DNA of 64,000 nucleotides from Chlorobaculum limnaeum (GCF_001747405.1 NZ_CP017305.1:1-64000); one strand, 5' to 3'; shown: positions 1-10,673, counted from the first letter of the stretch. Made by a program: numbers and translations. Notes: generated from the sequence alone by a model not told the origin.

Positions 1-1125
1 ATGAAATTCAATACGACCATCAAGCGACTTCAAGAGGCTGCCAACAAGGTCATTCTCGCAGTTCCGGCAAAATCACTCGATGCCCGGTTCGACAATATCA
101 ACCTGACCCTCGAGAACGGAATGCTCACCATGTTCGCGACTGACGGTGAACTGTCGATCACCGCAAAGTGCGACGTGGCTTCGGTCGACAAGGGCAACAT
201 CGCCATCCGGGCCAGAACCTTACAGGATTTTCTACGCAGCATGTACGAAACCGACGTCACCTTCGATATCGAACGCCAGTCGATCGGTGAACTCGGCACC
301 ATCCATATCGCCACCGACAAGGGCCGCTACCGGATTCCCTGCACTTTTGGCTCCAAGCCGGAAAGCCAGGAACGGAATTTCGATCTCTCCATCGAGCTTC
401 AGCCGAACGAGTTGCAGGACATGATCCACAAAACGCTCTTCGCGTGTAGCGTCGATGGCATGCGGCCGGCGATGATGGGCGTTCTGTTCGAGTTCAGTGA
501 ACAGCACATTACCGCCGTATCGACTGACGGTCATCGCCTGGTTCGATGCAGAAAAAATGCAGAAATCGCTGTGGCAGATAAACAGAAGATCGTCGTTCCC
601 GCACGAGTGCTCTCCATCATTCAGCGGATGTTGACGAACGAAAACGTGAAAATGTCGATCGACTCGGAGCGCCGGAACGTCAGGTTCAGAACAGACAACA
701 TGGAGCTCGAATCGGCGCTGATCGTCGAACCCTATCCCAATTACGAGGCCGTCATTCCGGTTGAAAACGAAAAGAAACTGGTCACGGACCGGGGGCAGTT
801 GCACGATTCGGTCAAGAGGGTCGGCAGATTTTCAAGCATCGGCGACCTGAAGATCAGCGCGCAGGATGCGCAGATCAGGGTGATGGCCGAAAACGCCAGC
901 GAGGGAGAGTCCGCACAGGAGGAGCTGGCCTGTTCGTTCGCGGGAGAGGAGATCACCATCGGTTTCAACACGAAATTTGTCGAAGCGGCGCTTTCGCATA
1001 TCGACACCGACGAGGTTCTGATCGAGATGAACTCGCCGAAGACCGCCGTGCTGTTCAAACCGAATGGTGCCGAAAGGCAGGATGACCTCATGATTCTGGT
1101 CATGCCGGTCAGAATCAATAACTGA
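1..1125 (+). CDS. dnaN: DNA polymerase III sliding clamp (beta subunit)
   Basis: Encodes the ring-shaped processivity clamp that tethers the replicative polymerase to DNA in the cytoplasm. The 374-residue product has the usual length and the three-repeat clamp architecture (roughly residues 1-120, 125-245 and 250-374). It begins MKFNTTIKRLQEA and ends with the typical C-terminal LVMPVRINN, comparable to the MPMR(L) tail that lines the peptide-binding pocket in other clamps. The ATG is the first base of the window, so its promoter and any upstream dnaA lie outside. The stop is 11 bases before recF, and the dnaN-recF-DUF721 order is the classic origin-proximal arrangement. Nothing unusual is seen in it. 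Confidence 0.97.
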   Translation: MKFNTTIKRLQEAANKVILAVPAKSLDARFDNINLTLENGMLTMFATDGELSITAKCDVASVDKGNIAIRARTLQDFLRSMYETDVTFDIERQSIGELGTIHIATDKGRYRIPCTFGSKPESQERNFDLSIELQPNELQDMIHKTLFACSVDGMRPAMMGVLFEFSEQHITAVSTDGHRLVRCRKNAEIAVADKQKIVVPARVLSIIQRMLTNENVKMSIDSERRNVRFRTDNMELESALIVEPYPNYEAVIPVENEKKLVTDRGQLHDSVKRVGRFSSIGDLKISAQDAQIRVMAENASEGESAQEELACSFAGEEITIGFNTKFVEAALSHIDTDEVLIEMNSPKTAVLFKPNGAERQDDLMILVMPVRINN

Positions 1126-1136
1126 GTGGAAGCGAC

Positions 1137-2249
1137 TTGCGACTCAAAAGCATCAGCATTGAAAATTTCAGGAACCACAGGCATCTGGAATTCGAGCCGG
1201 GACAACGCATTACCAACATTTACGGTTGTAACGGCTCGGGCAAGACCACCATACTCGAGGCAATCCATTACTGCGCGCTGACCAGAGGATTCAGTGGAAA
1301 CAGCGAAAGAGATTGCCTTATGTTCGGGGAGGAGATGTTCGCCATACGATCATCGTTCGAAAGCGATCACGGCGGCGAAATAAAGGTTGTTGTAGTATTT
1401 ACGCCGCACAAGGAGAAGCGGATTCTGGTAAACGATCAGGAACTTCAGACCTTTTCGAGTCACATCGGTCTTATCCCTTGCGTGACCTTTACACCAAGGG
1501 AGCTGGTCATCATCACCGGCGGCCCTGCCGAAAGACGTCGTTTCATGGATACGGCAATTTGCCAGCACGACAGAAAGTATCTTTCCGACCTCATGCAGTA
1601 CCGGAGAGTACTTCAGCAACGGAATGCATTGCTTGCGTCGCACGACGATCCGGTAAAAATCGAAATTGCGCTTGAGGTGCTGACCGAACAGCTTGCCATT
1701 CATGCAGTGGAAATTGTCATGGCAAGAGAGCGATTTATCAGCAATTTCAGCGTGATGCTTGACGAAGTGTATCGATGGCACCCTGAAGGCGTGCAAAGTG
1801 AAATCGTCTACCAATCCTCGCTTCTACAAGCTGAAAAGCAGCTTTCGAAAGAGCGGATGCAAATGCTTTTCAGTGCACGGTATCGCGACATGAAAAAGCA
1901 GGAACTGCTGAGAAGGCAAACACTTGCAGGCCCGCACAGGGACGATCTGCAATTGTTTCTCAACGGCAGGGAGATACGGAAATATGCATCGCAGGGACAG
2001 CAGAGAGCGTTTCTCGTGGCTATGAAAATGACCATGCATGCCTATCTGCACGAACATTCCGAAGAGATGCCTGTAACGTTACTTGACGATCTGTTTAGCG
2101 AACTGGATGCAAAAGTATCATCTTTCATGCTCGAAACCCTCTCGTCCAAGGGGCAGGTCATCATCACATCGACAGACAAAAAGAATGGAAAAGATATAAC
2201 ATTTTTTTCTATAGATGAGTACAGGAAAACATCAGGACAAGTGAGATGA
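1137..2249 (+). CDS. recF: DNA replication and repair protein RecF
   Basis: SMC-like ABC ATPase that helps load RecA at single-strand gaps. The 370-residue product has a Walker A GCNGSGKTT near residue 30, an ABC signature-like SQGQQRAFLVAM near residue 285 and a Walker B VTLLDDLFSELD near residue 317, all in the order expected for RecF. The start is TTG at 1137, directly followed by codons for RLKSISIENFRNHR, the conserved RecF N-terminus; a GTGGAAG stretch upstream is a weak ribosome site. It overlaps the next gene by four bases (ATGA), so the two are translationally coupled. Confidence 0.95.
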   Translation: MRLKSISIENFRNHRHLEFEPGQRITNIYGCNGSGKTTILEAIHYCALTRGFSGNSERDCLMFGEEMFAIRSSFESDHGGEIKVVVVFTPHKEKRILVNDQELQTFSSHIGLIPCVTFTPRELVIITGGPAERRRFMDTAICQHDRKYLSDLMQYRRVLQQRNALLASHDDPVKIEIALEVLTEQLAIHAVEIVMARERFISNFSVMLDEVYRWHPEGVQSEIVYQSSLLQAEKQLSKERMQMLFSARYRDMKKQELLRRQTLAGPHRDDLQLFLNGREIRKYASQGQQRAFLVAMKMTMHAYLHEHSEEMPVTLLDDLFSELDAKVSSFMLETLSSKGQVIITSTDKKNGKDITFFSIDEYRKTSGQVR

Positions 2250-2539
2250 AAAAGAAAAAAACACCAAGAGTACTTGGATCACTCATGTCGGATGTGTGCC
2301 GGAAAATAGGAATGTCCGAGGCGTACGAAGAGTATAAAACGCTTCAGTTATGGGATAGTGTTGTTGGAGACGCCATCGCGAGAGTGACATCAGTCGAAAA
2401 GATGAAAGAGGGAGATTTATATGTTAAAGTGAGGAATCCATCATGGAGGATGGAGCTCAATTTCAGGAAGAGAGATATAGTGGTACGTCTGAACAAAGCG
2501 ATTGGTTATGATATGATCAGAACAATCATTTTCAGATAA
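2246..2539 (+). CDS. DUF721 / DciA-like protein
   Basis: Small 97-residue basic protein of the DUF721 family. DUF721 includes DciA, a predicted loader or partner of the DnaB replicative helicase in bacteria without DnaC. Visible family features are the LQLWDSVVGDAIA segment, then the ending of the type LYVKVRNPSWRMELNFRKRDIV and RTIIFR, matching the short KH-like DUF721 core. Its ATG overlaps the recF stop. Position immediately after dnaN-recF supports a replication role, but the helicase-loading function is inferred from the family, not seen here. Its stop codon lies inside a long hairpin. Confidence 0.8.
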   Translation: MKKKKTPRVLGSLMSDVCRKIGMSEAYEEYKTLQLWDSVVGDAIARVTSVEKMKEGDLYVKVRNPSWRMELNFRKRDIVVRLNKAIGYDMIRTIIFR

Positions 2540-2581
2540 ACCGGAAAGCTTTTTCCTGACTCGATCCGGTTTATCTGAAAA
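2529..2581. terminator. Long hairpin between convergent genes
   Basis: A perfect 17-base inverted repeat (arms 2529-2545 and 2565-2581, 19-base loop) covers the stop codon of the DUF721 gene and ends 29 bases before the convergent flavodiiron gene. No clear T-run follows on either strand, so it is a convergent-gene hairpin or bidirectional terminator rather than a textbook intrinsic terminator. Confidence 0.6.
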
Positions 2582-2610
2582 GAATAAGGTTTTAAAAAAC
2601 AATAACTTAG

Positions 2611-3834
2611 TTAAATGTTACAGGTGAGATTGTACATTTCAATCATCTTTTCCGCGAAAGATTTTCCAAAAACCCGACACTGTTCGAACTCGGGTTCGTG
2701 AGGCTGGAACTTGATCATCAGGTTCTTGTCGAATACTTTGAGTTTGAGATTTGCAAGATTGGTTTCGATGATTTTCACGCCTTCACCACTCCAACCGTAA
2801 GAACCGAATGCTGCGGAAAGTTTTCCACGATCACGCAATGGATTGAGCACTGCGAAGATGTTGTAAATCTGCTGGACGATATTCTGGTTGATGGTCGGTG
2901 AACCGATGATGATTCCCATAGAATGAGCGATCTTCTCTTCGAGTTTTTCAGAAGACATATTTTCTATATCGCAAACATCAACATTGAAATCGCAGGCAGA
3001 TTTTAAACCTTCAGCAATCTTTTGTGCCAGCACCGAGGTGTTTTCGTATGCAGAAACGTAAGCGATGAGAATGCTTTTTTCGTTTGGCATCGCGATGGCC
3101 GCCTGAGAATAACGTTGGGAAAGATCGACATACTTTTTCCAGTCAGATCTAAGAATCGGGCCATGGCCAGGGCAAATCGTATGAATGTCGAGCGGACGGA
3201 TCTTCTCGATTGCCTGAAGCATGTACTTGCTGAAAGGTCTCAGTATTGCGTCAAAATAGTATTTGAATGCGTCATCGAAATCACCGCAGAGGTCGTCATA
3301 CATCGCTTCGTTGCAGTAGTGGCAGCCGAAAGAGTCGCAGGTGAAGAGCACGCGATCTTCTTCCAGCCAGGAGTAGATCGTGTCAGGCCAGTGAAGATTG
3401 GGAGCGCCGATGAAGTGAATCGTCTTGTTGCCGAGATCGAGCTTGTCGCCGTTCTTGACGACGAGATGCTTGAAGTCGTGACCGGTCTGGTCGCGCAGGA
3501 ACTTGATGGCATTGCCGCTACCGACAACGATGGCGTTTGGCGCAACGGAGAGAAGGTTGTGCACGTTACCGGAGTGATCAGGCTCGGTGTGATCAACAAT
3601 GATGTATTCGATCTCTTCAGGATTGACCACCTGCTTCAACTTTTCGAGATAAGTTGGCCAGAATTTCAATTTGGTAGTTTCAACGACCGTTTTTTTCTCG
3701 GCATTGATGAAATAAGAATTGTACGTGGTGCCATACTTGGTTTCCATGACGATATCAAAGGTGATAAGACCCGGATCGAGCACGCCAATCCATGAGACAT
3801 CGTCAGTAATTGGCAGTATTTTAGTGTCTGACAT
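2611..3834 (-). CDS. Flavodiiron protein (A-type; oxygen/NO reductase)
   Basis: Cytoplasmic flavodiiron protein that reduces O2 to water, or NO to N2O, using electrons from rubredoxin or a similar donor; in a strict anaerobe it protects against oxygen. The 407-residue product has an N-terminal metallo-beta-lactamase-fold domain with the diiron ligand motif HTEPDHSGN near residue 82, further ligands in CDSFGCHY and CPGHGP, and a C-terminal flavodoxin domain starting near [16 protein letters not shown] (about residue 252). There is no fused rubredoxin, so this is the two-domain form and needs a separate donor. The gene stands alone with an AT-rich leader. Rubredoxin:oxygen oxidoreductase is the same family; substrate preference cannot be read from sequence. 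Confidence 0.93.
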   Translation of the reverse strand: MSDTKILPITDDVSWIGVLDPGLITFDIVMETKYGTTYNSYFINAEKKTVVETTKLKFWPTYLEKLKQVVNPEEIEYIIVDHTEPDHSGNVHNLLSVAPNAIVVGSGNAIKFLRDQTGHDFKHLVVKNGDKLDLGNKTIHFIGAPNLHWPDTIYSWLEEDRVLFTCDSFGCHYCNEAMYDDLCGDFDDAFKYYFDAILRPFSKYMLQAIEKIRPLDIHTICPGHGPILRSDWKKYVDLSQRYSQAAIAMPNEKSILIAYVSAYENTSVLAQKIAEGLKSACDFNVDVCDIENMSSEKLEEKIAHSMGIIIGSPTINQNIVQQIYNIFAVLNPLRDRGKLSAAFGSYGWSGEGVKIIETNLANLKLKVFDKNLMIKFQPHEPEFEQCRVFGKSFAEKMIEMYNLTCNI

Positions 3835-3910
3835 AATATTTTAAGGTTTCGTTGTGAAATATATAATCATATAATTGTTGATAAGATTAAAAAGTTTAAA
3901 AATTCAGGAA

Positions 3911-6307
3911 TTAAAATGGGGTTTCATCCCGATAGATATCTTCTGTTTCAAGATGACGAATTTCACGTACAATCTCTATACCAACAGGTGAAAAGGCGAA
4001 AAGTGTATCAGCGGAAAAGATCGTGCTGAAATCCTGGGGCTTGAAAAAAGGAAGAAATTTTTGAGTGAATTCATCGAGACGTTTCAAATAGAAACCGGTG
4101 TTTTCATCAGGTTGTTCCTTTTTCCACTCTTCGGCAAGACGCCCTTTATCCACGAATGACGCAGGATTGCCGGATCCGGAGATGTAGTAGGTCATGCGAT
4201 CACCTTTTGATATCTCCAGACCCTGACGAAGAGCGATTTCGTAAGTGATTGATTTGGAACGCTTTCCGGATCGAACATCAGCGGCATACTGATCGAGCGG
4301 CGTTTTGATAGATTCGGTTCTCGAAAAATCGCTAATATCGAGACGATGGTTCAAGAGATTGTCACGGTAGCGGATGTACAGGTCATGGAGGCCCTGAATG
4401 TCATCACTGAGCAGGAGTATAAACCCTTCCCTGATGAAATCGCGTCCAAATTTTTCGCCGCTTCTGCTCACGAAGGCCGACCCCTTCAGTTTCAGTTTGT
4501 CTTGATAATCGAGTAGCACGTAGTTCTTTTTCATGTAGGAGATCATTTTCCTGAACCGTCCGTCGAATGCGATTCTGATGCCTGCCGGCATGGTCGATGA
4601 AACCTCCTCGACAAGACGTCGCTCGTCATCTTCAGAAACCACATGGGGCGGTGGTACAAGGAAGATACCATCGGTATCCACCTCAATGACCTGCGCGCCT
4701 CGTGATTCGAACTCCCTGATCATCGAACGGGCGATCTCCTGGCCTTTGGTGGTGACGCGGTCAGCCTCATCGAAATCGTTGAAAATGCCGCTGCTGAATC
4801 CAAGATAGCCATACATGGCGTTGATGATGATCTTGAACGACGATTGCATGGCATCGAAGTTGTAGGCAACCGATCGATTGCCAGCGGCGCTTTCCTCATG
4901 CGCACGTTTCTTGGCAGCGAAGCGCAAATCCCTGAGATCCTTGAGAATGGTCGGAAATGCCTTGAGCGTATCGGTTTTCGGGCAGACTCCGAACGAGAGC
5001 ATGATTGAGGGATAGAGCGATTCGACGTCGGCATAGACGATCGGGCCAAGAATGCCCTTGACGAAAACCTCGGTAAAGCCACCAGTATGCTGCTGGCCGA
5101 TCGATGGCCTCGGGATGGAGACTTTCCGGCGAAGGTATTCGCGAATCATGACCGATTCGATCTTGGCTGCCGGACCAAGCCTCGACGTGTTGGCATAGGT
5201 GTAGGGCACCATGCTCGTCATGCAGAAATTGGTGCCCGAGAGCAGGGCGGCGATTTCACGGGTTTCACGGACATCGTCGAGAGCGTAGGCCAGCAGGGTT
5301 TCGGGATTGTTGTCCCATGTGGATGCAATATCCTTGTAGCTGACGTAGGTTCTGTTCGGTGAGGCGAAGCCGAAAAATTTGGCCACGGCCTTCAGTCCGT
5401 AACTTGGAAGCACCCGTTTGGAGGTGTCGTAGTTCTGGACGAGAAAGTAGGTGTCGATGACGTGCCTTCCCGGAATGTCGAAAAAGTGGAAATCAGCGGT
5501 GCGTTCCGCGAAACGGATCGATGACGGATAGGAGCGCGGCATCTGACCATCGCGTCCTATGGCGAATCGCACGCCGTTCAGTTCGCAACGGCGCTGCAGA
5601 TAGGGCAAATCAAAGCCGAAAATGTTGTGTCCCTCGATCACATCGGGGTCTTTCTGGCGAATGATACAGACCAGCTCTTCGAGCAGCGCTTTTTCGCTTC
5701 TGCCTTTCGAATGAATGACATGCTCCCATGAGCGGTTGTCGCTGAGAGAGACGATGATGACCGGGTCCTCGCCAATTCCTTTTCTGTTACCATCATTTCT
5801 TTCTGGGCGGAAGTAGGTTTCGATATCGAGCTGCAAACGGTACAGGTCGTCGAAAAGCATCCCTTTGAAGAGCGTCTTGCCGGTCTGCATGAGAAACTGC
5901 GTGATGGCATCACCCCTGCTGTAGGTAAGGTGGCTGTTGAAGCCAGAGCCATTCAGCGACTCGCCGCCAGCGGAAGATTCCGGAATGCTGGAGTTGACAA
6001 AATCGAGCGCCGCACGATAATTTTTCCAGCTCCTGAAGATGGCCAGATAACGGTAGTAGTTCGAGCCTTCAAGCGGAATCAGCCAGAATTTTTCCTTGTC
6101 AAACGGCGTAAAGCCGTCAAGCAGCTCGTTGTCGGAAAGGAAGAAAAATGGAAAGAACGGCTCGTCACGCCGGGTAACGCCATCAGGGGTTCTTATAAAC
6201 AGGCGAATCTGCGTGTCATTGAGCTGATATGTACCGACAATGTTCTTTTCGGGGTCCTTGCCAAAAAGCAATTCATTACCGAGGGAAAAATCGACAAGGT
6301 TATTCAT
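3911..6307 (-). CDS. polB: Family-B DNA polymerase (Pol II type)
   Basis: Replication or repair polymerase with 3'-5' proofreading. Exonuclease motifs are visible as LDIETY (Exo I, about residue 165), [11 protein letters not shown] (Exo II) and YALDDVRET (Exo III). The polymerase motifs are [11 protein letters not shown] (motif A), [10 protein letters not shown] (motif B) and EVDTDGIF (motif C, carrying the catalytic DTD), followed by KKNYVLL. The length (about 798 residues) fits Pol II. I chose ATG 6307 ([14 protein letters not shown]); a TTG five codons upstream (6322) is possible but has no ribosome site. A parS-like site lies 27 bases upstream, between this gene and mnmG. Confidence 0.92.
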   Translation of the reverse strand: MNNLVDFSLGNELLFGKDPEKNIVGTYQLNDTQIRLFIRTPDGVTRRDEPFFPFFFLSDNELLDGFTPFDKEKFWLIPLEGSNYYRYLAIFRSWKNYRAALDFVNSSIPESSAGGESLNGSGFNSHLTYSRGDAITQFLMQTGKTLFKGMLFDDLYRLQLDIETYFRPERNDGNRKGIGEDPVIIVSLSDNRSWEHVIHSKGRSEKALLEELVCIIRQKDPDVIEGHNIFGFDLPYLQRRCELNGVRFAIGRDGQMPRSYPSSIRFAERTADFHFFDIPGRHVIDTYFLVQNYDTSKRVLPSYGLKAVAKFFGFASPNRTYVSYKDIASTWDNNPETLLAYALDDVRETREIAALLSGTNFCMTSMVPYTYANTSRLGPAAKIESVMIREYLRRKVSIPRPSIGQQHTGGFTEVFVKGILGPIVYADVESLYPSIMLSFGVCPKTDTLKAFPTILKDLRDLRFAAKKRAHEESAAGNRSVAYNFDAMQSSFKIIINAMYGYLGFSSGIFNDFDEADRVTTKGQEIARSMIREFESRGAQVIEVDTDGIFLVPPPHVVSEDDERRLVEEVSSTMPAGIRIAFDGRFRKMISYMKKNYVLLDYQDKLKLKGSAFVSRSGEKFGRDFIREGFILLLSDDIQGLHDLYIRYRDNLLNHRLDISDFSRTESIKTPLDQYAADVRSGKRSKSITYEIALRQGLEISKGDRMTYYISGSGNPASFVDKGRLAEEWKKEQPDENTGFYLKRLDEFTQKFLPFFKPQDFSTIFSADTLFAFSPVGIEIVREIRHLETEDIYRDETPF

Positions 6308-6333
6308 TGAGCCAGAAAGCAAGATTGAAAAAA

Positions 6334-6349
6334 TGTTTCACGTGAAACG
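6334..6349. promoter_or_regulatory. parS-like ParB-binding site (15/16)
   Basis: TGTTTCACGTGAAACG matches the established ParB/Spo0J parS palindrome TGTTTCACGTGAAACA at 15 of 16 positions; only the last base differs. It sits in the short spacer between polB and mnmG. A second, perfect copy lies 1.9 kb away. Confidence 0.85.
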
Positions 6350-6352
6350 GAG

Positions 6353-8221
6353 TCACCTGCCAAGCCTGATCATGAGGATAGAGACGTCGGACGGTGAGAT
6401 GCCAAGAATTCTTGAAGCCTGTCCGATGGTAGAAGGTCGATGCTTCAAGAGTTTTTCTTTTCCCTCACTGGATAGGGAGTTCAGCGAATCGTAATCGAAA
6501 CTGTCGGGAATATGCAAAGAGTCGAGACGGGCTATTCGGTCAGCTACGAGTTGCTCTCGTTTGATATAACCCTCATACTTGATTTCGATCTGCACCTGCT
6601 CGGCAACCCTTGGGTCGCTGCACGACTCTCCGATAATGGTACGCAATGAGGCGGAGTGATGCAGAATGTCCAGGAGCTCTATGCCTGGGCGCTTGATCAA
6701 ACTCAATGCGCTTATAGGGGTGTCGATCTCCTGTAAACCTTTGTTTTTGAGCAGAGCGTTGATCTCAGAAGGAGATACTCTGGTTCTCTTCAGCAGTTCG
6801 AGACAGCGCTGGATCTGTTTGGCAATCGATTCGGTTCGTGCGAGTTCACTGGATGAGACAAGACCGCAATCGTAACCAAACGTTCTCAAACGCAAATCGG
6901 CGTTGTCGTGCCGGAGGATGAGCCGATGTTCGGCCGAGGAGGTGAACATGCGATACGGCTCTCTCGTCTCTTTGGTGATGAGGTCATCGACGAGCACGCC
7001 GATGTAGGCCTGGTCTCGTCCGAGAATAAGGGAATCTTTTCCGAGAATCTTGCGAACCGCGTTGATCCCCGCCATGAGCCCTTGCGCAGCTGCCTCTTCG
7101 TAACCGGAGGTTCCGTTGATCTGACCGGCAAAAAAGAGGTTTGCGACGGGCCGGGTCTCCATCGTCGATCTGATCTGCCAGGGATGAAAGAAGTCATACT
7201 CGATGGCATAGCCGGGCCGGATCATTTTGACTTCTTCAAGGCCGGGAATGGAACGAAGACCGGAGATCTGGACATCTTCAGGCAGAGAGGTCGAAAATCC
7301 GTTGACATACATCTCGATGGTATCGACACCTTCAGGTTCGAGAAAAATATGGTGGCTGAGCTTGTCGGGAAACCTGTAGATTTTGTCCTCCACCGACGGG
7401 CAATAGCGCGGGCCAACCCCCTGAACCTTGCCGGTAAACAGCGGAGAGCGGTCGAAGCCGGTACGCAGGATGTCGTGGGTTTTTTCGGTGGTCTTGGTCA
7501 GATAGCAACTGACGAGGTTTCTCTGGGCCACGCTGTTCGATGAAAAGGAAAAGGGCACCGGATCAGCATCACCTGGTTGTTCGGTAACGATGTTGTAATC
7601 GACGCTACGCGAATCGATTCGCGGCGGCGTGCCAGTCTTGAGCCTGCCGAAAGAAAAGCCGAGCGAGACGAGCGATTCGGTCAATCCCTCGACAGGCGGC
7701 TCCGCTGTACTGCGACCTCCAGGGAAGTGATCCATGCCGACATGAATCAGACCATTCAGAAAGGTTCCGCAAGCGAGAATAGCCGCTTTTGCTTTGATCG
7801 CTCGACCGGATCGCACGGTGACGGCGCTGAACCTGCAAGATGAGGCTGATACACCGATAACCGTATCCTGTAGAATATCGATGTTTTTTTCATGCTCGAT
7901 CACCCGCCTCATGTAAAGGCTGTAGAGCGTCTTGTCGGCCTGGGCTCGAGGAGAGTGCATGGCCGCTCCCTTGCTGCGATTGAGCATGCGGAACTGGATT
8001 CCCGTGGCATCGATGGCTTTGCCCATTTCTCCTCCGAGCGCATCGATCTCGCGGGTCATCTGACCTTTTGCGACCCCGCCAATCGCAGGATTGCAGGACA
8101 TGCGAGCGACAGCCGACAAATCGGAGGTGACGAGAAGGCAATGCAACCCGCTTCGCGCGACGGCCAGCGCCGCTTCACAGCCAGCATGGCCAGCGCCGAC
8201 AACTATGACATCGTACATCAA
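6353..8221 (-). CDS. mnmG: tRNA uridine-5-carboxymethylaminomethyl modification enzyme
   Basis: FAD-dependent partner of MnmE that installs the cmnm5 group on U34 of several tRNAs. The 622-residue product has the N-terminal dinucleotide-binding motif [14 protein letters not shown], the GidA signature [12 protein letters not shown] near residue 200, and the second family signature [17 protein letters not shown] near residue 370, followed by the helical C-terminal domain that binds tRNA and MnmE. Length is typical. The gene is bracketed by two parS sites at 6334 and 8231, a common location of parS near the origin in bacteria with gidA close to parAB. No mnmE or parAB is present in the window. 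Confidence 0.96.
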   Translation of the reverse strand: MMYDVIVVGAGHAGCEAALAVARSGLHCLLVTSDLSAVARMSCNPAIGGVAKGQMTREIDALGGEMGKAIDATGIQFRMLNRSKGAAMHSPRAQADKTLYSLYMRRVIEHEKNIDILQDTVIGVSASSCRFSAVTVRSGRAIKAKAAILACGTFLNGLIHVGMDHFPGGRSTAEPPVEGLTESLVSLGFSFGRLKTGTPPRIDSRSVDYNIVTEQPGDADPVPFSFSSNSVAQRNLVSCYLTKTTEKTHDILRTGFDRSPLFTGKVQGVGPRYCPSVEDKIYRFPDKLSHHIFLEPEGVDTIEMYVNGFSTSLPEDVQISGLRSIPGLEEVKMIRPGYAIEYDFFHPWQIRSTMETRPVANLFFAGQINGTSGYEEAAAQGLMAGINAVRKILGKDSLILGRDQAYIGVLVDDLITKETREPYRMFTSSAEHRLILRHDNADLRLRTFGYDCGLVSSSELARTESIAKQIQRCLELLKRTRVSPSEINALLKNKGLQEIDTPISALSLIKRPGIELLDILHHSASLRTIIGESCSDPRVAEQVQIEIKYEGYIKREQLVADRIARLDSLHIPDSFDYDSLNSLSSEGKEKLLKHRPSTIGQASRILGISPSDVSILMIRLGR

Positions 8222-8230
8222 AAAAGAGTT

Positions 8231-8246
8231 GTTTCACGTGAAACAT
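8231..8246. promoter_or_regulatory. Perfect parS ParB-binding site (16/16)
   Basis: TGTTTCACGTGAAACA is an exact copy of the consensus chromosome-partition site bound by ParB/Spo0J. It lies 10 bases upstream of the mnmG start codon, so ParB binding here would overlap the mnmG leader. Confidence 0.93.
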
Positions 8247-8866
8247 CGAAAAAAGGCAAATGAAAAACCTTGCAGATGAGCTTATCCCGAAAGAGGCGTG
8301 ACTGCGTTATTTGCAATGCACACAATGGTTTATCAGGTTTATATGTACAGCATCCGGAAAGACTGACTCAATCGATATCACGCAATCTGATTGCAGAAAA
8401 TTTGTGTTGTCTTTGGTTATTTTACGCTAACGTGCTTTTTTCAATGTCAGCGTCGCTTATCAATTTTCAGTTTTATCACTTAGAATAGAAGTCTTTGCTC
8501 CACGTTCCTTTTGTGACGCCGAGCCGGTTGACTAAAAACGCATAATAGTAAAATTGGTTAAAGAGGGCAAAGAGGCGCAACGGGCGACTCGAGGCGCTTT
8601 CTGAGTACCTCGAAATGCTATGACTTCGTGGCGAAAACTCGCTTGACCTTCGATACTCTTCGTTTCGATGACGGTCTGCTGTAGGCGATCATAATCGCAA
8701 GTCGGTGATGCGGGCGATAATCATACACTGTGATCGTCCTTTTTGTGTCTCAATTTGCAGGACGTGGGATCATCCTTCAGAATCTCTCCATCACCCGACG
8801 AGAGAGTCTGAGGCGGCCATCCGGGTTCAAGCCGCCTCTGCGTACTGACACGCTTTTTCGTGGAGT
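8247..8866. other. Gene-free stretch (about 620 bases)
   Basis: The left part (8280-8500) is AT-rich and the right part is mixed. Short reading frames occur (for example 8270-8488 plus), but none shows a domain, codon bias or ribosome site. A hairpin with arms GAGGCGGC (8810-8817) and GCCGCCTC (8831-8838) lies just downstream of the clpB stop and may end that transcript, although no T-run follows. Nothing else is recognised. Decayed coding sequence cannot be excluded. Confidence 0.5.
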
Positions 8867-10195
8867 TTAGACGCTGCCGCTCGCTTCGAGTTCGCGTTTG
8901 AGGGCTTCGCGCTCGATTTCGAGCCGACGAAGTTCACGGTTGATGCGGTCGAGTTCTTCCGGCTCGCTGTCGATCTCCAGCCGCAGGCGCGAGGAGGCTT
9001 CGTCGATCAGATCGATGGCCTTGTCTGGCAGGAAGCGGTCGGCGATATAGCGGTTCGACAGCTCGGCGGCGGCCACCAGCGCTGCGTCCTTGATGCGTAC
9101 GCCGTGGTGGATTTCGTACTTCTCCTTCAGGCCGCGCAGAATCGACACGGTGTCCTCCACGCTCGGCTGATCGACCACGACGGTCTGGAAGCGGCGTTCG
9201 AGGGCTGCATCCTTTTCGATGTGCTTGCGGTACTCGTCGAGCGTCGTGGCGCCGATGCAGCGCAGTTCGCCTCTGGCCAGCGCAGGCTTAAGGATGTTGG
9301 CCGCGTCCATCGATCCTTCGGCGGAACCGGCTCCAACGAGAAGATGCAACTCGTCGATGAAGAGAATCACCTCCCCTTCAGCGGCCTGCACCTCCTTGAC
9401 GAGTGCTTTCAGGCGCTCCTCGAACTCGCCCCGAAACTTGGTTCCGGCCACCAGGGCTGCGATGTCGAGCGCGGCTACCTGCTTCGACTTGAGGTTTTCC
9501 GGCACGTCGCCGCCAACGATCCTTTGCGCGATGCCTTCGACGATGGCGGTCTTGCCGACGCCCGGCTCGCCGATGAGTACCGGGTTGTTCTTGGTGCGAC
9601 GGCTGAGAATCTGGAGGACGCGGCGGATTTCGTCGTCGCGGCCAATCACCGGATCGAGCTTGCCCTTGCGCACCAGATCGTTGAGATTACGCGAATATTT
9701 CTTGAGCGACTGGTAGCTCTCCTCGGCGTTCTGGCTGGTGACGCGCTGCGATCCCCTGAACGAGGCAAGCACCTTGAGAATGGCGTTGCGGTCGATTCCT
9801 GCATCTTTGAGCAACTTCGAGACCTTGACGCCCGCCTCGCAGAGGGCGATGAACAGATGCTCGGAGCTGATGTATTCGTCCTTGAGCTGCTCGGCTTCCT
9901 TGAGCGCCGTGTCAAACACCTTGCCGAGGTCGCCAGAGATGTACTGCCCGGTCGCCGAAGCTCCGGTCACTTTCGGAATGCGGTCGATCTCGCGGTCGAT
10001 GACGCTGAGCAGCGTATCGACGGGCGCTTCGAGCTTCCGGGCTATCTGGCAGGCGATATTGTCATTGTCGCCAAGCATGACGCTCAGAAGGTGGTCTGGT
10101 TCGATCTGCTGGTTCTGCTTGCTGCTGGCCAGCATCGAGGCTGCCTGGAGGGCCTCCTGCGCCTTGACGGTAAATTTGTTCGGATCGAAATGCAT
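8867..10195 (-). CDS. clpB: ClpB disaggregase, N-terminal half only
   Basis: Hsp100 chaperone that, with DnaK, pulls polypeptides out of aggregates. This product is 442 residues rather than the usual roughly 860. It carries the N-domain (residues 1-145), the whole first AAA+ module with Walker [10 protein letters not shown] near residue 205 and Walker [12 protein letters not shown] near residue 275, and the [18 protein letters not shown] end of NBD1. It stops a few turns into the coiled-coil middle domain at [13 protein letters not shown]2 is absent and no NBD2 remnant is seen downstream. From memory, ClpB of Chlorobaculum tepidum is also encoded as two half-size genes, so this is probably one half of a genuinely split chaperone rather than a broken gene. 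No CIRCE element is seen upstream. Confidence 0.88.
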   Translation of the reverse strand: MHFDPNKFTVKAQEALQAASMLASSKQNQQIEPDHLLSVMLGDNDNIACQIARKLEAPVDTLLSVIDREIDRIPKVTGASATGQYISGDLGKVFDTALKEAEQLKDEYISSEHLFIALCEAGVKVSKLLKDAGIDRNAILKVLASFRGSQRVTSQNAEESYQSLKKYSRNLNDLVRKGKLDPVIGRDDEIRRVLQILSRRTKNNPVLIGEPGVGKTAIVEGIAQRIVGGDVPENLKSKQVAALDIAALVAGTKFRGEFEERLKALVKEVQAAEGEVILFIDELHLLVGAGSAEGSMDAANILKPALARGELRCIGATTLDEYRKHIEKDAALERRFQTVVVDQPSVEDTVSILRGLKEKYEIHHGVRIKDAALVAAAELSNRYIADRFLPDKAIDLIDEASSRLRLEIDSEPEELDRINRELRRLEIEREALKRELEASGSV

Positions 10196-10289
10196 GGTTT
10201 ATTGTTTCTTGCTGTTTTCCGGTTCGTTTTGGACTGTGGCGAAAAATTCAAGAGTTATTTACGCCTTGCGTTATCACCACTATAACCAT

Positions 10290-10356
10290 CAAAAAAGCAA
10301 AAAAGTCACACAGTGAAATCCGGAATGTGCCGAACGCTACTCCGTGATTTCACTGT
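10290..10356 (-). terminator. Intrinsic terminator of the minus-strand VWA group
   Basis: An inverted repeat with arms ACAGTGAAATC (10310-10320) and GATTTCACTGT (10346-10356), extended inward by CGGA/TCCG. It is followed on the minus strand by a T-rich tract (GACTTTTTTGCTTTTTTG). This is a good rho-independent terminator for the small gene at 10386 and the VWA genes upstream of it. Confidence 0.75.
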
Positions 10357-10385
10357 ATCCACAAACTTGGAGAAGTCCGATTCGA

Positions 10386-10673
10386 TCAGTTGCGATCCAG
10401 GCTTTTCGGCAGGTTCTGCATGAAGGAACGAGAGAGCACTTTGATGATCTCGCCGCCGGTAACCAGAAGTTCAGCGCCCTTTTCGCGTATGTGAATCTGA
10501 GTGGCAACCTGATCCTTGAATAAATCGACGCTTGCCTGGTCGTAATTCTTTCCGCTCACGTACTCGTCGATGAGCGCTTCGGCCTGGCTGTAGGGCAGAT
10601 TGAATACCTTCACGCCAAGTTTGGCGCGTTCGATGGGATCGAGAAATCTCTGTCCCGATGCTTGCTGCTCCAT
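10386..10673 (-). CDS. Conserved hypothetical protein (95 aa)
   Basis: I do not recognise a family. The 95-residue product (MEQQASGQRFLDPIERAKLG...) is mixed-charge, appears mostly helical, and has no signal peptide, membrane segment, cysteine or known motif. It ends just before a clear intrinsic terminator and starts 126 bases after the upstream VWA gene on the same strand, so it may be the last gene of that transcript. Reading is supported by an uninterrupted frame, an ATG start and a protein-like composition. Function unknown. Confidence 0.6.
   Translation of the reverse strand: MEQQASGQRFLDPIERAKLGVKVFNLPYSQAEALIDEYVSGKNYDQASVDLFKDQVATQIHIREKGAELLVTGGEIIKVLSRSFMQNLPKSLDRN

Noticed and set aside
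8270-8488. 72-codon plus-strand frame after mnmG
   Set aside because: No ribosome site, no domain, and atypical composition in an AT-rich spacer.
8810-8838. Intrinsic terminator after the ClpB half
   Set aside because: The hairpin is good, but no T-run follows on the minus strand; noted only as a possible transcript end.
10196-10300. CIRCE heat-shock operator upstream of the ClpB half
   Set aside because: No TTAGCACTC-N9-GAGTGCTAA or close variant was visible.
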